In this document: positions 8,437-18,058 of the stretch, piece by piece | Layout of the letters: each line of letters starts with the position of its first letter | Position numbering within the stretch: position 1 is the first letter of the stretch | Origin: Cellulomonas taurus | GTDB taxonomy: Bacteria > Actinomycetota > Actinomycetes > Actinomycetales > Cellulomonadaceae | DNA: 64,000 bases | Direction of reading: 5' to 3' | Assembly: GCF_012931845.1 (NCBI RefSeq) | Contig: NZ_CP051884.1 | Coordinates: 2,542,001 to 2,606,000, forward strand | Program-made: the position numbers and the translations under genes | Notes under the pieces: generated by a model | What the model saw: the letters and a program-made list of their open reading frames with translations, nothing else | Databases searched by the model: none | Told to the model about the DNA's origin: nothing

Positions 8437-9179
8437 CGGTGCACCCCCGCCGGAACCTGGCCCATCGGGCGGGACAGTGCGATCACCAGGGCGATCATCG
8501 CGCGACCCAGGAAGATCGCGGCCTTCGCCGGGTTGTGCGACGGCGTGCCGCCCGCCCGGGGTCGCATCTCCACCCCGACCTGCCGCACGGTCAGCCCGGC
8601 GCGGCAGGCGATCACCAGCGATTCCACGGTGTCTCCCAGGTATTCGGCCGGGTACTCGTCGGCGAACAGCAGGATCGCCCGACGGTTCGACGCCCGGAAA
8701 CCGGACGTGGTGTCGGTGAGCTTGGTACCGGCGATCCGGGACAGCACCCCGGACAGCACCCCCATCGCCCACTTGCGCGGTCCGCGCACGGTGTAGTTGC
8801 CGACCCCGGCGAAGCGGGCGCCGATCGCGACATCCACCTCGTCGCTCAGGGCGGCGACCACCCGACGGACGTCGGCGGGGTCGTGCTGGCCGTCCGCGTC
8901 GACCTGGACGGCCGCGTCGTAGCCCTCCCGCGCGGCGAACCGGTATCCGGCGCGCATCGCGCCCCCGACACCGAGGTTCAGCGGCAGGTCGAGCACCTTG
9001 GCCAGCCCGGTCGCCCGGGCGACGTCGGCGGTGCCGTCCGTGGACCCGTCGTTCACCACCAGCACGTCGGCCTCGGGCATCGACGCGGCGAGCTCGGCCA
9101 GGACGCCGGGCAGTGCTTCACGCTCGTTCCAGGCCGGGACGATGACGAGCAGACGCTGTGCGTCGGGATCGCGGGTCAC
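8433..9179 (-). CDS. DPM1-like family 2 glycosyltransferase
   Basis: The 248-residue protein shows the GT2 signatures VIVPAWNEREALPGVL, VVNDGSTDGT, the DxD in QVDADGQHDP, and SGFRASNRRAI. This pattern matches polyprenyl-phosphate sugar synthases such as dolichol-phosphate mannose synthase. It starts at a GTG with TAAGGT 8 bases upstream and no ribosome site. It probably makes a lipid-phosphate sugar for GT-C type enzymes such as the nearby DUF2142 protein; that link is inferred. Confidence 0.85.
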   Translation of the reverse strand: MTRDPDAQRLLVIVPAWNEREALPGVLAELAASMPEADVLVVNDGSTDGTADVARATGLAKVLDLPLNLGVGGAMRAGYRFAAREGYDAAVQVDADGQHDPADVRRVVAALSDEVDVAIGARFAGVGNYTVRGPRKWAMGVLSGVLSRIAGTKLTDTTSGFRASNRRAILLFADEYPAEYLGDTVESLVIACRAGLTVRQVGVEMRPRAGGTPSHNPAKAAIFLGRAMIALVIALSRPMGQVPAGVHR

Positions 9180-9187
9180 GGGCCAGT

Positions 9188-9193
9188 ACCTTA
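9188..9193 (-). promoter_or_regulatory. -10 element (TAAGGT) of the DPM1-like operon
   Basis: On the minus strand TAAGGT is followed by 8 bases and the GTG at 9179, consistent with a leaderless or near-leaderless transcript. Confidence 0.45.
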
Positions 9194-9268
9194 GCCGGAG
9201 CGGTGCGCCCCGTGCGCTGGGCTCACCGCCGACACCACTCGATTGCCCGACAGCGAGGAGCTAGCCCC

Positions 9269-10390
9269 ATGCGGGTCCTGATCGACGCCACCGCGGTGCC
9301 CGCCGACCGGGGTGGGGTGGGCCGCTACGTCGATGAGCTGGTGCCCGAGCTGGACCGGGCCGGGACCGACCTGGTGCTGGCCGTCCAGTCCCGCGATGTC
9401 GCGCACTACCGGTCGTTGGCCCCCTCGGCCCGGGTGGTCGGCGCCCCGGCCCGGATCGCGAGCCGTCCGGTGCGGATGACCTGGGAGCAGACGTTGCTGC
9501 CGCGGCTGGCCCGCCGGGTGCGCGCCGACGTGCTGCACAGCCCGCACTACACGATGCCGATGGCCTCCCCGGTGCCGGTCGTGGTGACCCTGCACGACGC
9601 CACCTTCTTCTCCACCCCGGAGCTGCACCTGCGCAGCAAGGGCGTGTTCTTCCGCACCTGGACCCGGCTGTCGGTGCGCCGGGCGGCCGCCCTGGTGGTG
9701 CCCTCGGTCGCCACCCGGGACGAGGTGGCCGCCGCCACCGGTGCCGACCCAGCCCGGATGACCGTGGCCTACCACGGGGTCGACCGCGGTCTGTTCCATC
9801 CGGTGGACGCCGCCGAGCGGGCCCGGGTGCGCGCCACCCTGGACATCGGGGACCGGCCGTACGTCGGATTCCTGGGCACCATCGAGCCGCGCAAGAATGT
9901 GCCCGCGCTGATCCGCGCCTGGGTCCGCGCCTGCGAGGGCCTCACCGACCCGCCCGCCCTGGTGCTGGCGGGTGCCCGCGGCTGGGACACGGCCGTGGAC
10001 GCCGCCCTGGCCGCGGTGCCGGAGCACCTGACCGTCCGCACCCCGGGCTACCTGCCGCTGGCCGATCTGCCGGGCTTCCTGGCCGGGGCCACGGTGCTCG
10101 CCTACCCGAGCCTCGGCGAGGGCTTCGGACTGCCGGTGCTGGAGGCGATGGCGTGTGGCGCCACCGTGCTGACCACCCGGATGCTGTCGCTGCCGGAGGT
10201 CGGCGGCGAGGCGGTGGCCTACTGCGGCACCGAGCAGGACGCGATCGCCGCCGAGCTGCGTGCCCTCCTGGACGACGGCGACCGTCGTGCCGCCCTGTCG
10301 TCCGCCGCCGTCGAGCGGGCCGCCTCCTTCACCTGGGCCCGCGCGGCACAGACCCACCTGGACGCCTACCGCCGCGCGGCTGCCCGCTGA
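9269..10390 (+). CDS. Family 4 glycosyltransferase
   Basis: The 373-residue protein starts at an ATG after GCGAGGAG. It has the GT-B layout: an N-terminal domain with RGGVGRYVDELVPEL, a linker with DRPYVGFLGTIEPRKNVPALI, and the C-terminal GEGFGLPVLEAMACG motif that binds the nucleotide sugar. This subgroup commonly transfers mannose or rhamnose in O-antigen-like glycans. It is divergent from the DPM1-like operon. Its stop codon lies inside the first unit of a 16-17-bp repeat array. Confidence 0.88.
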   Translation: MRVLIDATAVPADRGGVGRYVDELVPELDRAGTDLVLAVQSRDVAHYRSLAPSARVVGAPARIASRPVRMTWEQTLLPRLARRVRADVLHSPHYTMPMASPVPVVVTLHDATFFSTPELHLRSKGVFFRTWTRLSVRRAAALVVPSVATRDEVAAATGADPARMTVAYHGVDRGLFHPVDAAERARVRATLDIGDRPYVGFLGTIEPRKNVPALIRAWVRACEGLTDPPALVLAGARGWDTAVDAALAAVPEHLTVRTPGYLPLADLPGFLAGATVLAYPSLGEGFGLPVLEAMACGATVLTTRMLSLPEVGGEAVAYCGTEQDAIAAELRALLDDGDRRAALSSAAVERAASFTWARAAQTHLDAYRRAAAR

Positions 10391-10478
10391 CCGGAGCTGC
10401 CCACTGACTGGGGTTGCCCCCGGCTCAGGCTGCCCCTGGCTCGGGTTGTGCCCGGCTCGGGCTGCCCACGGACCAGGC
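10381..10478. repeat. Tandem repeat, about six units of 16-17 bp
   Basis: Units begin at 10381, 10398, 10415, 10431, 10447 and 10463. Each has a TGCCC-like start followed by a CTGACC/GGCTCGGG-like half. The copies are imperfect. The first unit spans the stop codon of the family 4 glycosyltransferase. The rest of the gap to the amidase start at 10613 shows only an AGGGGG ribosome site. Confidence 0.6.
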
Positions 10479-10612
10479 CCCCCACCCGACCGGGCGCCGC
10501 ACTGACCGGCACCCGGAGAACACCCCGACTCCCCCGGTTCCGCGCGGCGCATCGACAGGGGGCCCTCCCCCGTGGTCCGCTTGGCCCCTCAGTCACCTCA
10601 GGGGGTCTCCAC

Positions 10613-13414
10613 ATGGCACGCCTGCGCCGTCCCACGTCCATGCTCGTCGCCGCCGTGCTGTCCGCCGGCCTGCTGACCACCGTCGCCCCGCTGGCCGGTG
10701 CCGCACCGGTCGCCACCGCGCCGACCGCCACCACCGACGCCGCCCGGGCGACCGGTGACGACGACGGGGTACAGGTCGCCGAACTGGACCTGTCCGGGGT
10801 GGACCCGGCCGCCGCCGCCGCACTCCCCGCGCCGGAGTCCGTACCCACCGAGGAGGGGGCGACGCCCCCGGCCGACGACTACGCCGGTGCCGCTGCCCAG
10901 CTCGCCGCACCCGAGGACGCCGCCGAGCCGAACGCCGAGCCCGCAGCCGAGCCCACCGCCGACCCGACCGCCGACCCGACGGCGCAGCCGACCGCCGAGC
11001 CGAACGGTCAGCCCACCGACCAGCCCACCGACCAGCCGAGCGACCAGCCCACCGCCGCACCCACCGACCAGCCGGCACCCGCGGACGGCACCGCGGCCGA
11101 GCCGGATGTGCTCACCGTGCCGATGGACACCCAGCCGTTCACCGTCCTGGGCGTGACCTGGGACCGTTCCCCCGACCTGTCCGGGGTGCAGATCCGGTAC
11201 CGGGTGCACTCCGGCGGCGAGTGGTCCGACTGGGCCGGCGCCGAGGCGGCCGACGTCGCACCGGATGCCGACCGCCAGGACGCCGCGCAGGCCGACGACC
11301 GGGACGGCACCGACCCGATCGTGGCCGTCGACTCCGACGGGGTGCAGATCTGGGCGCAGGCCGAGACCGGCACCGTGACCAACCTCAAGGCCGTGCTGGT
11401 CGACCCGGGCGCCGACCCGGCCACCCTGGGCCAGACCGCCACCCCGGAGAGCTCCGCCGCGGTGGTCCAGAACACCGGCGGCACCGCGACCAGCGGTGTG
11501 GTGCAGAACCTGGGCACCAGCGCCGCCGGCACCGTGCGCACCGCCGCCGTCGCCCAGCCCACCATCGTGAGCCGGGCCGGCTGGGGCGCGGACGAGAGCA
11601 TGCGCACCTGCGACCCGGACATGTCGAACCAGATGGTCTCCGCAGCGGTGCACCACACCGCCTCGACCAATGACTACGCCGCCTCCCAGGTGCCCGGCAT
11701 CCTGCGCGGGTTCTACGCGTACCACACCCGTCCCGAGGCGGCCGGTGGCCGTGGCTGGTGCGACATCGGCTACAACTTCCTGGTCGACAAGTTCGGCACC
11801 ATCTACGAGGGCCGCGCCGGTGGCATCGACACCACCACGGTCGGCGTGCACACCGGTGGGTTCAACAGCCGCACCATCGGGATCGCCGCCATCGGCGACT
11901 ACTCGACCGTGGCACCGTCCGCCGCGCTGCTGGAGAGCCTGAGCCAGCTGATCGCCTGGAAGTTCACCGTGCACCGCATCCTGGCGAACACCAACGTCCA
12001 GATGGTCTCCGGCGGTGGGGCGTCCAAGTACCCGGCCGGCACGGTGGTCACCTTCCCGACCATCTACGCGCACCGGGACGCCCAGCTGACCTCCTGCCCC
12101 GGCCAGACGCTCTACGACCGGCTCGGCGACATCCGGAACCGGGTCGCCGTCCTGGCCAACGCCACCGTGCAGGCGTCCCCGATCTCCGGGCTGGAGACCT
12201 TCCGCGGCACCCCGAGCGGGATCCAGGTCGCGGGCTGGACCTACGACCCGAACAGCAGCGCCTCCACCCAGGTGCAGGTGCTGGTGAACGGGGTGCCGAC
12301 CCGGATCGCCGCCGACCGCAGCCGTCCCGACGTGGCCGCCGCCTACGGCGTGGGGCCCAACCACGGCTTCTCCGGCACGATCCCGGCGCCCAACGGCCGC
12401 AATCTGGTCTGCGTGTCCTCGGTGAACATCGGCGAGGGCAGGGACGTGGTGCTCGCCTGCGCCTGGCTGACCGTGCAGAACGCGCCGCCGATCGGCGGGT
12501 GGGAGACGCTGTCCTCCACCACCACCTCGATCAAGGTGGACGGCTGGGCCCTCGATCCGGACACCACCGACTCGATCGCGGTGCACGTCTACGTGGACGG
12601 GAAGTTCGCCCAGCAGGTCGTGGCGAACGCCAACCGCCCGGACATCGACCGGCTGTACGGCAAGGGACCGCTGCACGGCTTCTCGGCGACGGTGCCCACC
12701 AGCAGCGGGCCGCACCAGGTCTGCCTGTACCTGATCAACAAGCCCACCGGGCCGAACCCGTCGCTGGGCTGCCGCAACGTCGAGTCCGGCACCCTGCCCT
12801 TCGGCTCCCTCGACGCGGTGTCCACCACGCCGAACTCGGTCACCCTGCGCGGCTGGGCCATCGACCGCGACACCCCGGACCCGATCGGCGTCCACCTGTA
12901 CGTGGACGGGAAGTTCGCCACCGCCACCACCGCGAACGGCAACCGTCCCGACGTGGACCGGGCCTACGGCCAGGGGGCTGCCCGCGGGTTCTCGATCACC
13001 GCGCAGGTGGCGGCCGGGCAGCACCAGGTCTGCCTGTGGCTGATCAACGCCCCGAGCGGCCCGAACCCGCAGCTCACCTGCCGCACCGTCACCGTCACCA
13101 ATGCCACGCCGATCGGCTCGGTGGACTCCGCCACCGGTACCGTCGGCGGGGTGCGGGTGGCCGGGTGGGCCCTGGACCCCGACACCACGGACTCGATCCC
13201 GGTGCACGTCTACGTGGACGGCAAGGCGGTGCGCGCCGTGACGGCGAACGGCAACCGGCCGGACGTCGACCGGGCCTACGGCAAGGGCGCGGCGCACGGC
13301 TACGACGTCACCGTCCCGGCGGCCGTCGGCAGTCACCAGGTGTGTGTCTACGCGATCAACACCCCGGCCGGTACCAACCCGCAACTCGCCTGCCGCACCG
13401 TGACCACGCGCTGA
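10613..13414 (+). CDS. Secreted PGRP-type N-acetylmuramoyl-L-alanine amidase with four C-terminal repeats
   Basis: The 933-residue protein starts at an ATG after CAGGGGG and has a Sec signal peptide ending near AGA (about residue 30). Residues about 103-162 are a Pro/Thr/Asp/Gln-rich linker. Residues about 316-512 form a peptidoglycan-recognition amidase domain (IVSRAGWGADES), with zinc ligands likely His347 or His348, His487 and Cys495. Residues about 522-933 are four repeats of about 100 residues with the core [12 protein letters not shown], the VHVYVDGK strand and two cysteines each, probably a disulfide. The same repeats end the protein at 14120-16183. Family function is cleavage of the muramoyl-alanine amide bond. 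The repeats are likely a surface-binding module (inference). Confidence 0.88.
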   Translation: MARLRRPTSMLVAAVLSAGLLTTVAPLAGAAPVATAPTATTDAARATGDDDGVQVAELDLSGVDPAAAAALPAPESVPTEEGATPPADDYAGAAAQLAAPEDAAEPNAEPAAEPTADPTADPTAQPTAEPNGQPTDQPTDQPSDQPTAAPTDQPAPADGTAAEPDVLTVPMDTQPFTVLGVTWDRSPDLSGVQIRYRVHSGGEWSDWAGAEAADVAPDADRQDAAQADDRDGTDPIVAVDSDGVQIWAQAETGTVTNLKAVLVDPGADPATLGQTATPESSAAVVQNTGGTATSGVVQNLGTSAAGTVRTAAVAQPTIVSRAGWGADESMRTCDPDMSNQMVSAAVHHTASTNDYAASQVPGILRGFYAYHTRPEAAGGRGWCDIGYNFLVDKFGTIYEGRAGGIDTTTVGVHTGGFNSRTIGIAAIGDYSTVAPSAALLESLSQLIAWKFTVHRILANTNVQMVSGGGASKYPAGTVVTFPTIYAHRDAQLTSCPGQTLYDRLGDIRNRVAVLANATVQASPISGLETFRGTPSGIQVAGWTYDPNSSASTQVQVLVNGVPTRIAADRSRPDVAAAYGVGPNHGFSGTIPAPNGRNLVCVSSVNIGEGRDVVLACAWLTVQNAPPIGGWETLSSTTTSIKVDGWALDPDTTDSIAVHVYVDGKFAQQVVANANRPDIDRLYGKGPLHGFSATVPTSSGPHQVCLYLINKPTGPNPSLGCRNVESGTLPFGSLDAVSTTPNSVTLRGWAIDRDTPDPIGVHLYVDGKFATATTANGNRPDVDRAYGQGAARGFSITAQVAAGQHQVCLWLINAPSGPNPQLTCRTVTVTNATPIGSVDSATGTVGGVRVAGWALDPDTTDSIPVHVYVDGKAVRAVTANGNRPDVDRAYGKGAAHGYDVTVPAAVGSHQVCVYAINTPAGTNPQLACRTVTTR

Positions 13415-13483
13415 TTCGGGGCAAAGCCGACATCTCCCGCGCGTCGGCGCGGTGGCGTCGCCGGACCTCGGTCGGCCTCGGGT

Positions 13484-13489
13484 TAGCCT
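13484..13489 (+). promoter_or_regulatory. Possible -10 element (TAGCCT) for the 13545 gene
   Basis: TAGCCT lies 55 bases before the GTG at 13545 in the 130-base gap after the amidase gene. Confidence 0.3.
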
Positions 13490-13544
13490 GCGTCGCGTTC
13501 AGCCGAACGCGTCTCCTACCCCCGATGCCTGCCGAGGTCCTCCC

Positions 13545-14123
13545 GTGCGCTCCTCCCGCCGCACCGCCGTGATCGTCGCCGTCGTGGTGGCCGTCATCGT
13601 CCTGCTCGCCGTCGTCTGGTGGGCGCTGTCCCGCGACGACGGCTCCCCCGCCGCCACGCCGAGTCCGAGCGTGAGCACCGCCGCGCCGTCGTCGTCGCCG
13701 AGCCCGACGGCCGACCCGACGCCCACCACCCCGGCCGCGACCAGCGCACCGGAGCAGCCGGGGGCCGAGCCAGAGCCCACGACCGCCCCCGAGCAGCCCG
13801 GCACCGAGCCGCAGCAGCCGGCCAAGACCACCGTGGACGTGGTCACCACCTACGCCGGGTGGAACACGCTCAGCAGCGCGTTGGAGGCCGGTGCCTACGC
13901 CACCACCGTCCAGTCGGACGGGGTCTGCACCATCACCGCCACCCAGGGCGCCACCACGGTCAGCGCCCAGTCGGCGGCGGTGCCGGACGCCAGCACCACC
14001 TCCTGCGGTGGGCTGGCCATCGGCGGCGACCAGCTCGGCTCCGGCTCCTGGCAGGTCGTCGTCAGCTACGCGTCCTCGACCGCCGTCGGCACCGCCGCGC
14101 CCATCACCGTGGAGATCCCGTGA
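13545..14123 (+). CDS. Membrane-anchored protein with Pro/Ser/Thr-rich stalk, unknown function
   Basis: The GTG at 13545 follows GAGGT and gives 192 residues. Residues 1-32 are a basic N-terminus plus one membrane segment (AVIVAVVVAVIVLLAVVWWAL). Residues about 33-95 are a Pro/Ser/Thr/Glu stalk. The last 95 residues look like a small beta-rich domain with two cysteines (VCTITATQG, TTSCGGLAI). I do not recognise a family. Its stop overlaps the GTG of the next gene (GTGA), so it is translationally coupled to the lysozyme-like repeat protein and probably works with it at the cell surface. Confidence 0.75.
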   Translation: MRSSRRTAVIVAVVVAVIVLLAVVWWALSRDDGSPAATPSPSVSTAAPSSSPSPTADPTPTTPAATSAPEQPGAEPEPTTAPEQPGTEPQQPAKTTVDVVTTYAGWNTLSSALEAGAYATTVQSDGVCTITATQGATTVSAQSAAVPDASTTSCGGLAIGGDQLGSGSWQVVVSYASSTAVGTAAPITVEIP

Positions 14124-16183
14124 TCCGCCGACTCGGCCGCCTCGCACTGACCGCGCTGGCCTGTGCCGCGATGGTGCTCGGTCTCGGCCTCGCCCCGCAG
14201 TCGACGGTGTCGACCGTCCCGACCGCGCAGGCCGCCGACCTCGGCAACTTCAACCCCGGCCTGATCATCAGCGACGCGATGTTCTACAACACCGGCACCA
14301 TGTCGGCCGCGCAGATCCAGACCTTCCTGAACACCAAGGGCGCGAACTGCCGCCCCGCCGCCGGGAACACCTGCCTGAAGGACTACGGCCAGGCGACCAC
14401 CACCCGCGCCGCCGACACCTACTGCGCGGCCTACCAGGGGTCCAGCGGGGAGACCGCGGCCCAGATCATCGCGAAGGTGGCCGTCGCCTGCGGCATCAAC
14501 CCCCAGGTCCTGATCGTGACGCTGCAGAAGGAGCAGGGTCTGATCACCTCGACCACCGGGAAGTCCGCCGCCACGTACTCCAAGGCGCTCGGCTTCGGCT
14601 GCCCGGACGGCGCCCCGTGCAACGAGCTGTACTCCGGCTTCGGCAACCAGGTGTACCTCGCCGCCCGGCAGTTCAAGGTCTACGCGGGCAACCCGACCCG
14701 GTACGCCCACCGCGCCGGGATGGTCAACAACGTGCGCTTCCACCCGAACGCCGCCTGCGGCACCTCGCCGGTCCTGATCCAGAACCAGGCGACCGCCAGC
14801 CTCTACAACTACACGCCGTACCAGCCGAACGCCGCGGCACTCGCGGCGGGCTACGGCTCCGGCGACTCCTGCTCCTCCTACGGCAACCGGAACTTCTGGA
14901 ACTACTTCACCGACTGGTTCGGCTCGACGATCAGTCAGCAGATGCCGATCGGCGTGCTGGAGGCCGTGACCTCGCCCTCCCTCGGCACCGTGTCGGTCGC
15001 CGGGTGGGCCCGGGACCCGGACACCACGGACCCGATCTCGGTGCACGTCTACATCGACGGCCAGGCGGTCACCGCGATGAAGGCCGACAAGGTGCGGTCC
15101 GACGTCGGCCGCTACGGGTTCTCCGGCACCGTCAAGGCGTCCGGCGGCACCCACCAGGTCTGCGTCTGGGCGATCGACGCCACCGGTGGCCCGAACCCCC
15201 AGCTCGGCTGCGCCACGGTCACGGTGAACAACAAGGCACCGGTCGGGTCCCTGGACGCCGCCACCTCGGTGCAGGGCAAACTCCGGGTGCAGGGCTGGGC
15301 GCTCGACCCGGACACCACCGACTCGATCAAGGTGCACCTCTACGTCGACGGCAAGTACACCCAGCAGGTGGTCGCCAGCGGCACCCGGAACGACGTGGCC
15401 GCCGCCTACGGCAAGGGCGCCGCGCACGGCTTCGACGTCACCCTGGCGGTCGGCGCCGGTGCGCACCGGGTGTGCGCCTACGGCATCGACACCTCCGGCG
15501 GGGTGAACCCGCAGCTCGGCTGCCGCGACGTCACGGTGGTGAACAACCAGCCGATCGGCGCCCTGGACAGCGCGAAGAGCGGGCTGGAGCAGTTCACGAT
15601 CCAGGGCTGGGCGCTCGACCCGGACGGCACCGACTCGATCAAGGTGCACGTCTACGTCGACGGCAAGTACACCCGCCAGCTGATCGCCGACCAGACCCGG
15701 CAGGACGTCGCCAATGCCTACGGCAAGGGCGCCGCGCACGGGTACTCGGCCACCATCCCGGCGACCATCGGCAAGCACGAGGTCTGCGTCTACGGCATCG
15801 ACACCTGGGGCGGGATCAACCCGAAGATCGCCTGCCGGACCGTCGACGTCAACGGCACGCCGAAGGGCGCCGTCGACTCCTACACCTCCCCCGCCGCCGG
15901 CCAGGTGCGGGTGGAGGGCTGGACCTTCGACCCGAACACGACGGACCCGATCACCGTGCACGTGTACGTCGATGGCCGCGCGGTCAAGGCCGACACCGCC
16001 GGGCTGTCCCGACCCGATGTGCACGCCGCCTTCGGGATGGGCGAGTTCCACGGTTTCGACACCCGGATCAGCGGTGTGGCGTCCGGTCAGCACCAGGTCT
16101 GCGTCTTCGCGATCGACTCCTGGGGCCCCGACGCGGGCGGCGTGAATCCGCAGCTCGGGTGTGGCACCGTCACCGTGAAGTGA
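14120..16183 (+). CDS. Secreted lysozyme-like (hemagglutinin-type) protein with four C-terminal repeats
   Basis: The 687-residue protein starts at a GTG overlapping the previous stop. A signal peptide (residues 1-38, ending AQA) is followed by a domain to about residue 270 with [22 protein letters not shown] and [17 protein letters not shown]. Actinobacterial homologues with this start are often annotated as hemagglutinin. The QKEQG glutamate and helical pattern resemble lysozyme/lytic-transglycosylase folds, so peptidoglycan cleavage is possible but inferred. Residues 274-687 are four roughly 100-residue repeats with GWALDPD and two cysteines each, the same type as in the upstream amidase. 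Confidence 0.8.
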   Translation: MIRRLGRLALTALACAAMVLGLGLAPQSTVSTVPTAQAADLGNFNPGLIISDAMFYNTGTMSAAQIQTFLNTKGANCRPAAGNTCLKDYGQATTTRAADTYCAAYQGSSGETAAQIIAKVAVACGINPQVLIVTLQKEQGLITSTTGKSAATYSKALGFGCPDGAPCNELYSGFGNQVYLAARQFKVYAGNPTRYAHRAGMVNNVRFHPNAACGTSPVLIQNQATASLYNYTPYQPNAAALAAGYGSGDSCSSYGNRNFWNYFTDWFGSTISQQMPIGVLEAVTSPSLGTVSVAGWARDPDTTDPISVHVYIDGQAVTAMKADKVRSDVGRYGFSGTVKASGGTHQVCVWAIDATGGPNPQLGCATVTVNNKAPVGSLDAATSVQGKLRVQGWALDPDTTDSIKVHLYVDGKYTQQVVASGTRNDVAAAYGKGAAHGFDVTLAVGAGAHRVCAYGIDTSGGVNPQLGCRDVTVVNNQPIGALDSAKSGLEQFTIQGWALDPDGTDSIKVHVYVDGKYTRQLIADQTRQDVANAYGKGAAHGYSATIPATIGKHEVCVYGIDTWGGINPKIACRTVDVNGTPKGAVDSYTSPAAGQVRVEGWTFDPNTTDPITVHVYVDGRAVKADTAGLSRPDVHAAFGMGEFHGFDTRISGVASGQHQVCVFAIDSWGPDAGGVNPQLGCGTVTVK

Positions 16184-16205
16184 CGATCTAGGACACAATG
16201 GCCTG

Positions 16206-17069
16206 ATGCGCGGCATCATCCTCGCCGGTGGATCCGGCACCCGACTGCATCCGATCACCCAGGGCGTCAGCAAGCAGCTGGTCCCGGTGTACGACAAGCC
16301 GATGATCTACTACCCGTTGTCCACGCTGATCCTGGCGGGCATCCGGGACGTCCTGGTCATCACCACCCCGCACGACGCGGAGCAGTTCCACCGGCTCCTC
16401 GGCGACGGGTCGCAGTTCGGGATCAACCTGACCTTCGCCACCCAGCCGGAGCCGAACGGCCTCGCCCAGGCGTTCGTGATCGGCGCCGACTTCGTCGGCA
16501 ACGACTCCGCCTCGCTGGTGCTCGGCGACAACATCTTCTACGGCCCGGGCCTCGGCTCCCGGCTGCAGCGGTTCGAGGACATCGACGGTGGCGCGGTCTT
16601 CGCCTACCGGGTGGCCGACCCGACCGCCTACGGCGTAGTCGAGTTCGACGAGCAGTTCAAGGCGCTCTCCCTGGAGGAGAAGCCGGCCCAGCCGAAGAGC
16701 AACTACGCGGTGCCCGGGCTGTACTTCTACGACAACGACGTGATCGAGATCGCCCGCGACCTTAAGCCGTCCGCCCGTGGCGAGTACGAGATCACGGACG
16801 TGAACCGTGCCTACCTCGAGCAGGGCCGACTGCAGGTCGAGGTGCTGCCGCGCGGCACCGCCTGGCTGGACACCGGCACCTTCGACTCGCTGCTGGAGGC
16901 CTCCGACTACGTCCGCACCATCGAGTCCCGGCAGGGCCTCAAGGTCGGTTCCCCGGAGGAGGTCGCCTGGCGTCGTGGCTTCCTGACCGACGACGAGCTG
17001 CGGATCCGCGCGGAGAAGCTGGTCAAGTCCGGTTACGGCCAGTACCTGCTCGACCTCCTGGAGGACTGA
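16206..17069 (+). CDS. rfbA: Glucose-1-phosphate thymidylyltransferase
   Basis: RmlA makes dTDP-glucose from dTTP and glucose-1-phosphate, the entry step to dTDP-L-rhamnose. The 287-residue length is standard. Visible motifs are the nucleotide-binding [12 protein letters not shown], the [18 protein letters not shown] segment, LGDNIFYG, and [20 protein letters not shown]. The ATG at 16206 lacks a well-placed Shine-Dalgarno; a CACAAT hexamer ends 6 bases upstream, possibly a leaderless start. It heads a five-gene run (rmlA, two gmd-like genes, GT4, GT2) with overlaps or short gaps. Confidence 0.95.
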   Translation: MRGIILAGGSGTRLHPITQGVSKQLVPVYDKPMIYYPLSTLILAGIRDVLVITTPHDAEQFHRLLGDGSQFGINLTFATQPEPNGLAQAFVIGADFVGNDSASLVLGDNIFYGPGLGSRLQRFEDIDGGAVFAYRVADPTAYGVVEFDEQFKALSLEEKPAQPKSNYAVPGLYFYDNDVIEIARDLKPSARGEYEITDVNRAYLEQGRLQVEVLPRGTAWLDTGTFDSLLEASDYVRTIESRQGLKVGSPEEVAWRRGFLTDDELRIRAEKLVKSGYGQYLLDLLED

Positions 17070-17074
17070 CCGTC

Positions 17075-18058
17075 GTGGCACGGGCACTCATCACCGGGAT
17101 CACCGGTCAGGACGGGCTGTACCTCAGCGAGCTGCTGCTCGCCAAGGGCTACGAGGTCTACGGCCTGGTCCGCGGGCAGAACAACCCCAAGATCGACCTG
17201 GTCCGCCGGACGGTCCCCGGGGTGAAGCTGCTCACCGGCGACCTGACCGACATGTCCAGCCTGCTCCGGGCGCTGCACGACGCCCGCCCGGACGAGGTCT
17301 ACAACCTCGGCGCGATCTCCTTCGTGGCCTACTCCTGGGAGAACGCGCAGGTCACCACGGACGTGACCGGCAAGGGCGTGCTGAACATGCTGGAGGCGGT
17401 GCGGCTGTACTCCGGTGACGACGTCACCCGGGTGCGGTTCTACCAGGCGTCCTCCTCGGAGATGTTCGGCAAGGTGCAGGAGGTTCCGCAGCGGGAGTCC
17501 ACCCTGCTCTGGCCCCGGTCGCCCTACGGCGTCGCCAAGGTGTTCGGCCACTACATGACGATCAACTACCGCGAGTCGTACGGGATGCACGCGTCCTCCG
17601 GCATCCTGTTCAACCACGAGTCGCCGCGCCGCGGCCCGGAGTTCGTCACCCGCAAGGTGTCGCAGGCGGTGGCCCGGATCTCCCTCGGCCTGCAGGACAC
17701 CCTGACCCTCGGGAACCTGGACGCCCGCCGGGACTGGGGCTTCGCCGGGGACTACGTCGAGGCGATGTGGCGGATGCTGCAGCAGGACACCGCCGACGAC
17801 TACGTGGTGGCCACCGGCGAGACGCACTCGATCCGGGAGCTGCTCGACGTGGCGTTCGCCCGGGTCGGCATCGACGACTGGTCGGGCTACGTCAGCCAGG
17901 ACCCGCGGTTCATGCGCCCCGCCGAGGTCGAGCTGCTGATCGGTGATCCGGCCAAGGCGCGCGCCACCCTGGGGTGGACGCCGCGGGTCGACTTCACCGA
18001 GCTGGTGCAGATGATGGTCGATCACGACCTGGCCGAGCAGCGCGCCCTGGCCCGATGA
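17075..18058 (+). CDS. gmd: GDP-mannose 4,6-dehydratase
   Basis: This short-chain dehydrogenase converts GDP-D-mannose to GDP-4-keto-6-deoxy-D-mannose, precursor of GDP-fucose or GDP-rhamnose. The 327-residue product starts at a GTG behind GAGGA. It has [15 protein letters not shown] (NADP site), ASSSEMFG with the catalytic Ser/Glu, [12 protein letters not shown] (Tyr and Lys), [15 protein letters not shown] and [17 protein letters not shown], all Gmd signatures. Its stop overlaps the next start (ATGA). The next gene is a diverged copy of the same family. Confidence 0.92.
   Translation: MARALITGITGQDGLYLSELLLAKGYEVYGLVRGQNNPKIDLVRRTVPGVKLLTGDLTDMSSLLRALHDARPDEVYNLGAISFVAYSWENAQVTTDVTGKGVLNMLEAVRLYSGDDVTRVRFYQASSSEMFGKVQEVPQRESTLLWPRSPYGVAKVFGHYMTINYRESYGMHASSGILFNHESPRRGPEFVTRKVSQAVARISLGLQDTLTLGNLDARRDWGFAGDYVEAMWRMLQQDTADDYVVATGETHSIRELLDVAFARVGIDDWSGYVSQDPRFMRPAEVELLIGDPAKARATLGWTPRVDFTELVQMMVDHDLAEQRALAR

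Noticed and set aside
10598-13384. Very long minus-strand open frame opposite the amidase
   Set aside because: It is a GC-bias shadow: low-complexity Arg/Gly/Val/His-rich translation, no ribosome site, no domain, fully antisense to a clear gene.
14066-16297. Long minus-strand open frame opposite the lysozyme-like gene
   Set aside because: Same reason; the sense strand has a signal peptide and repeated domains.
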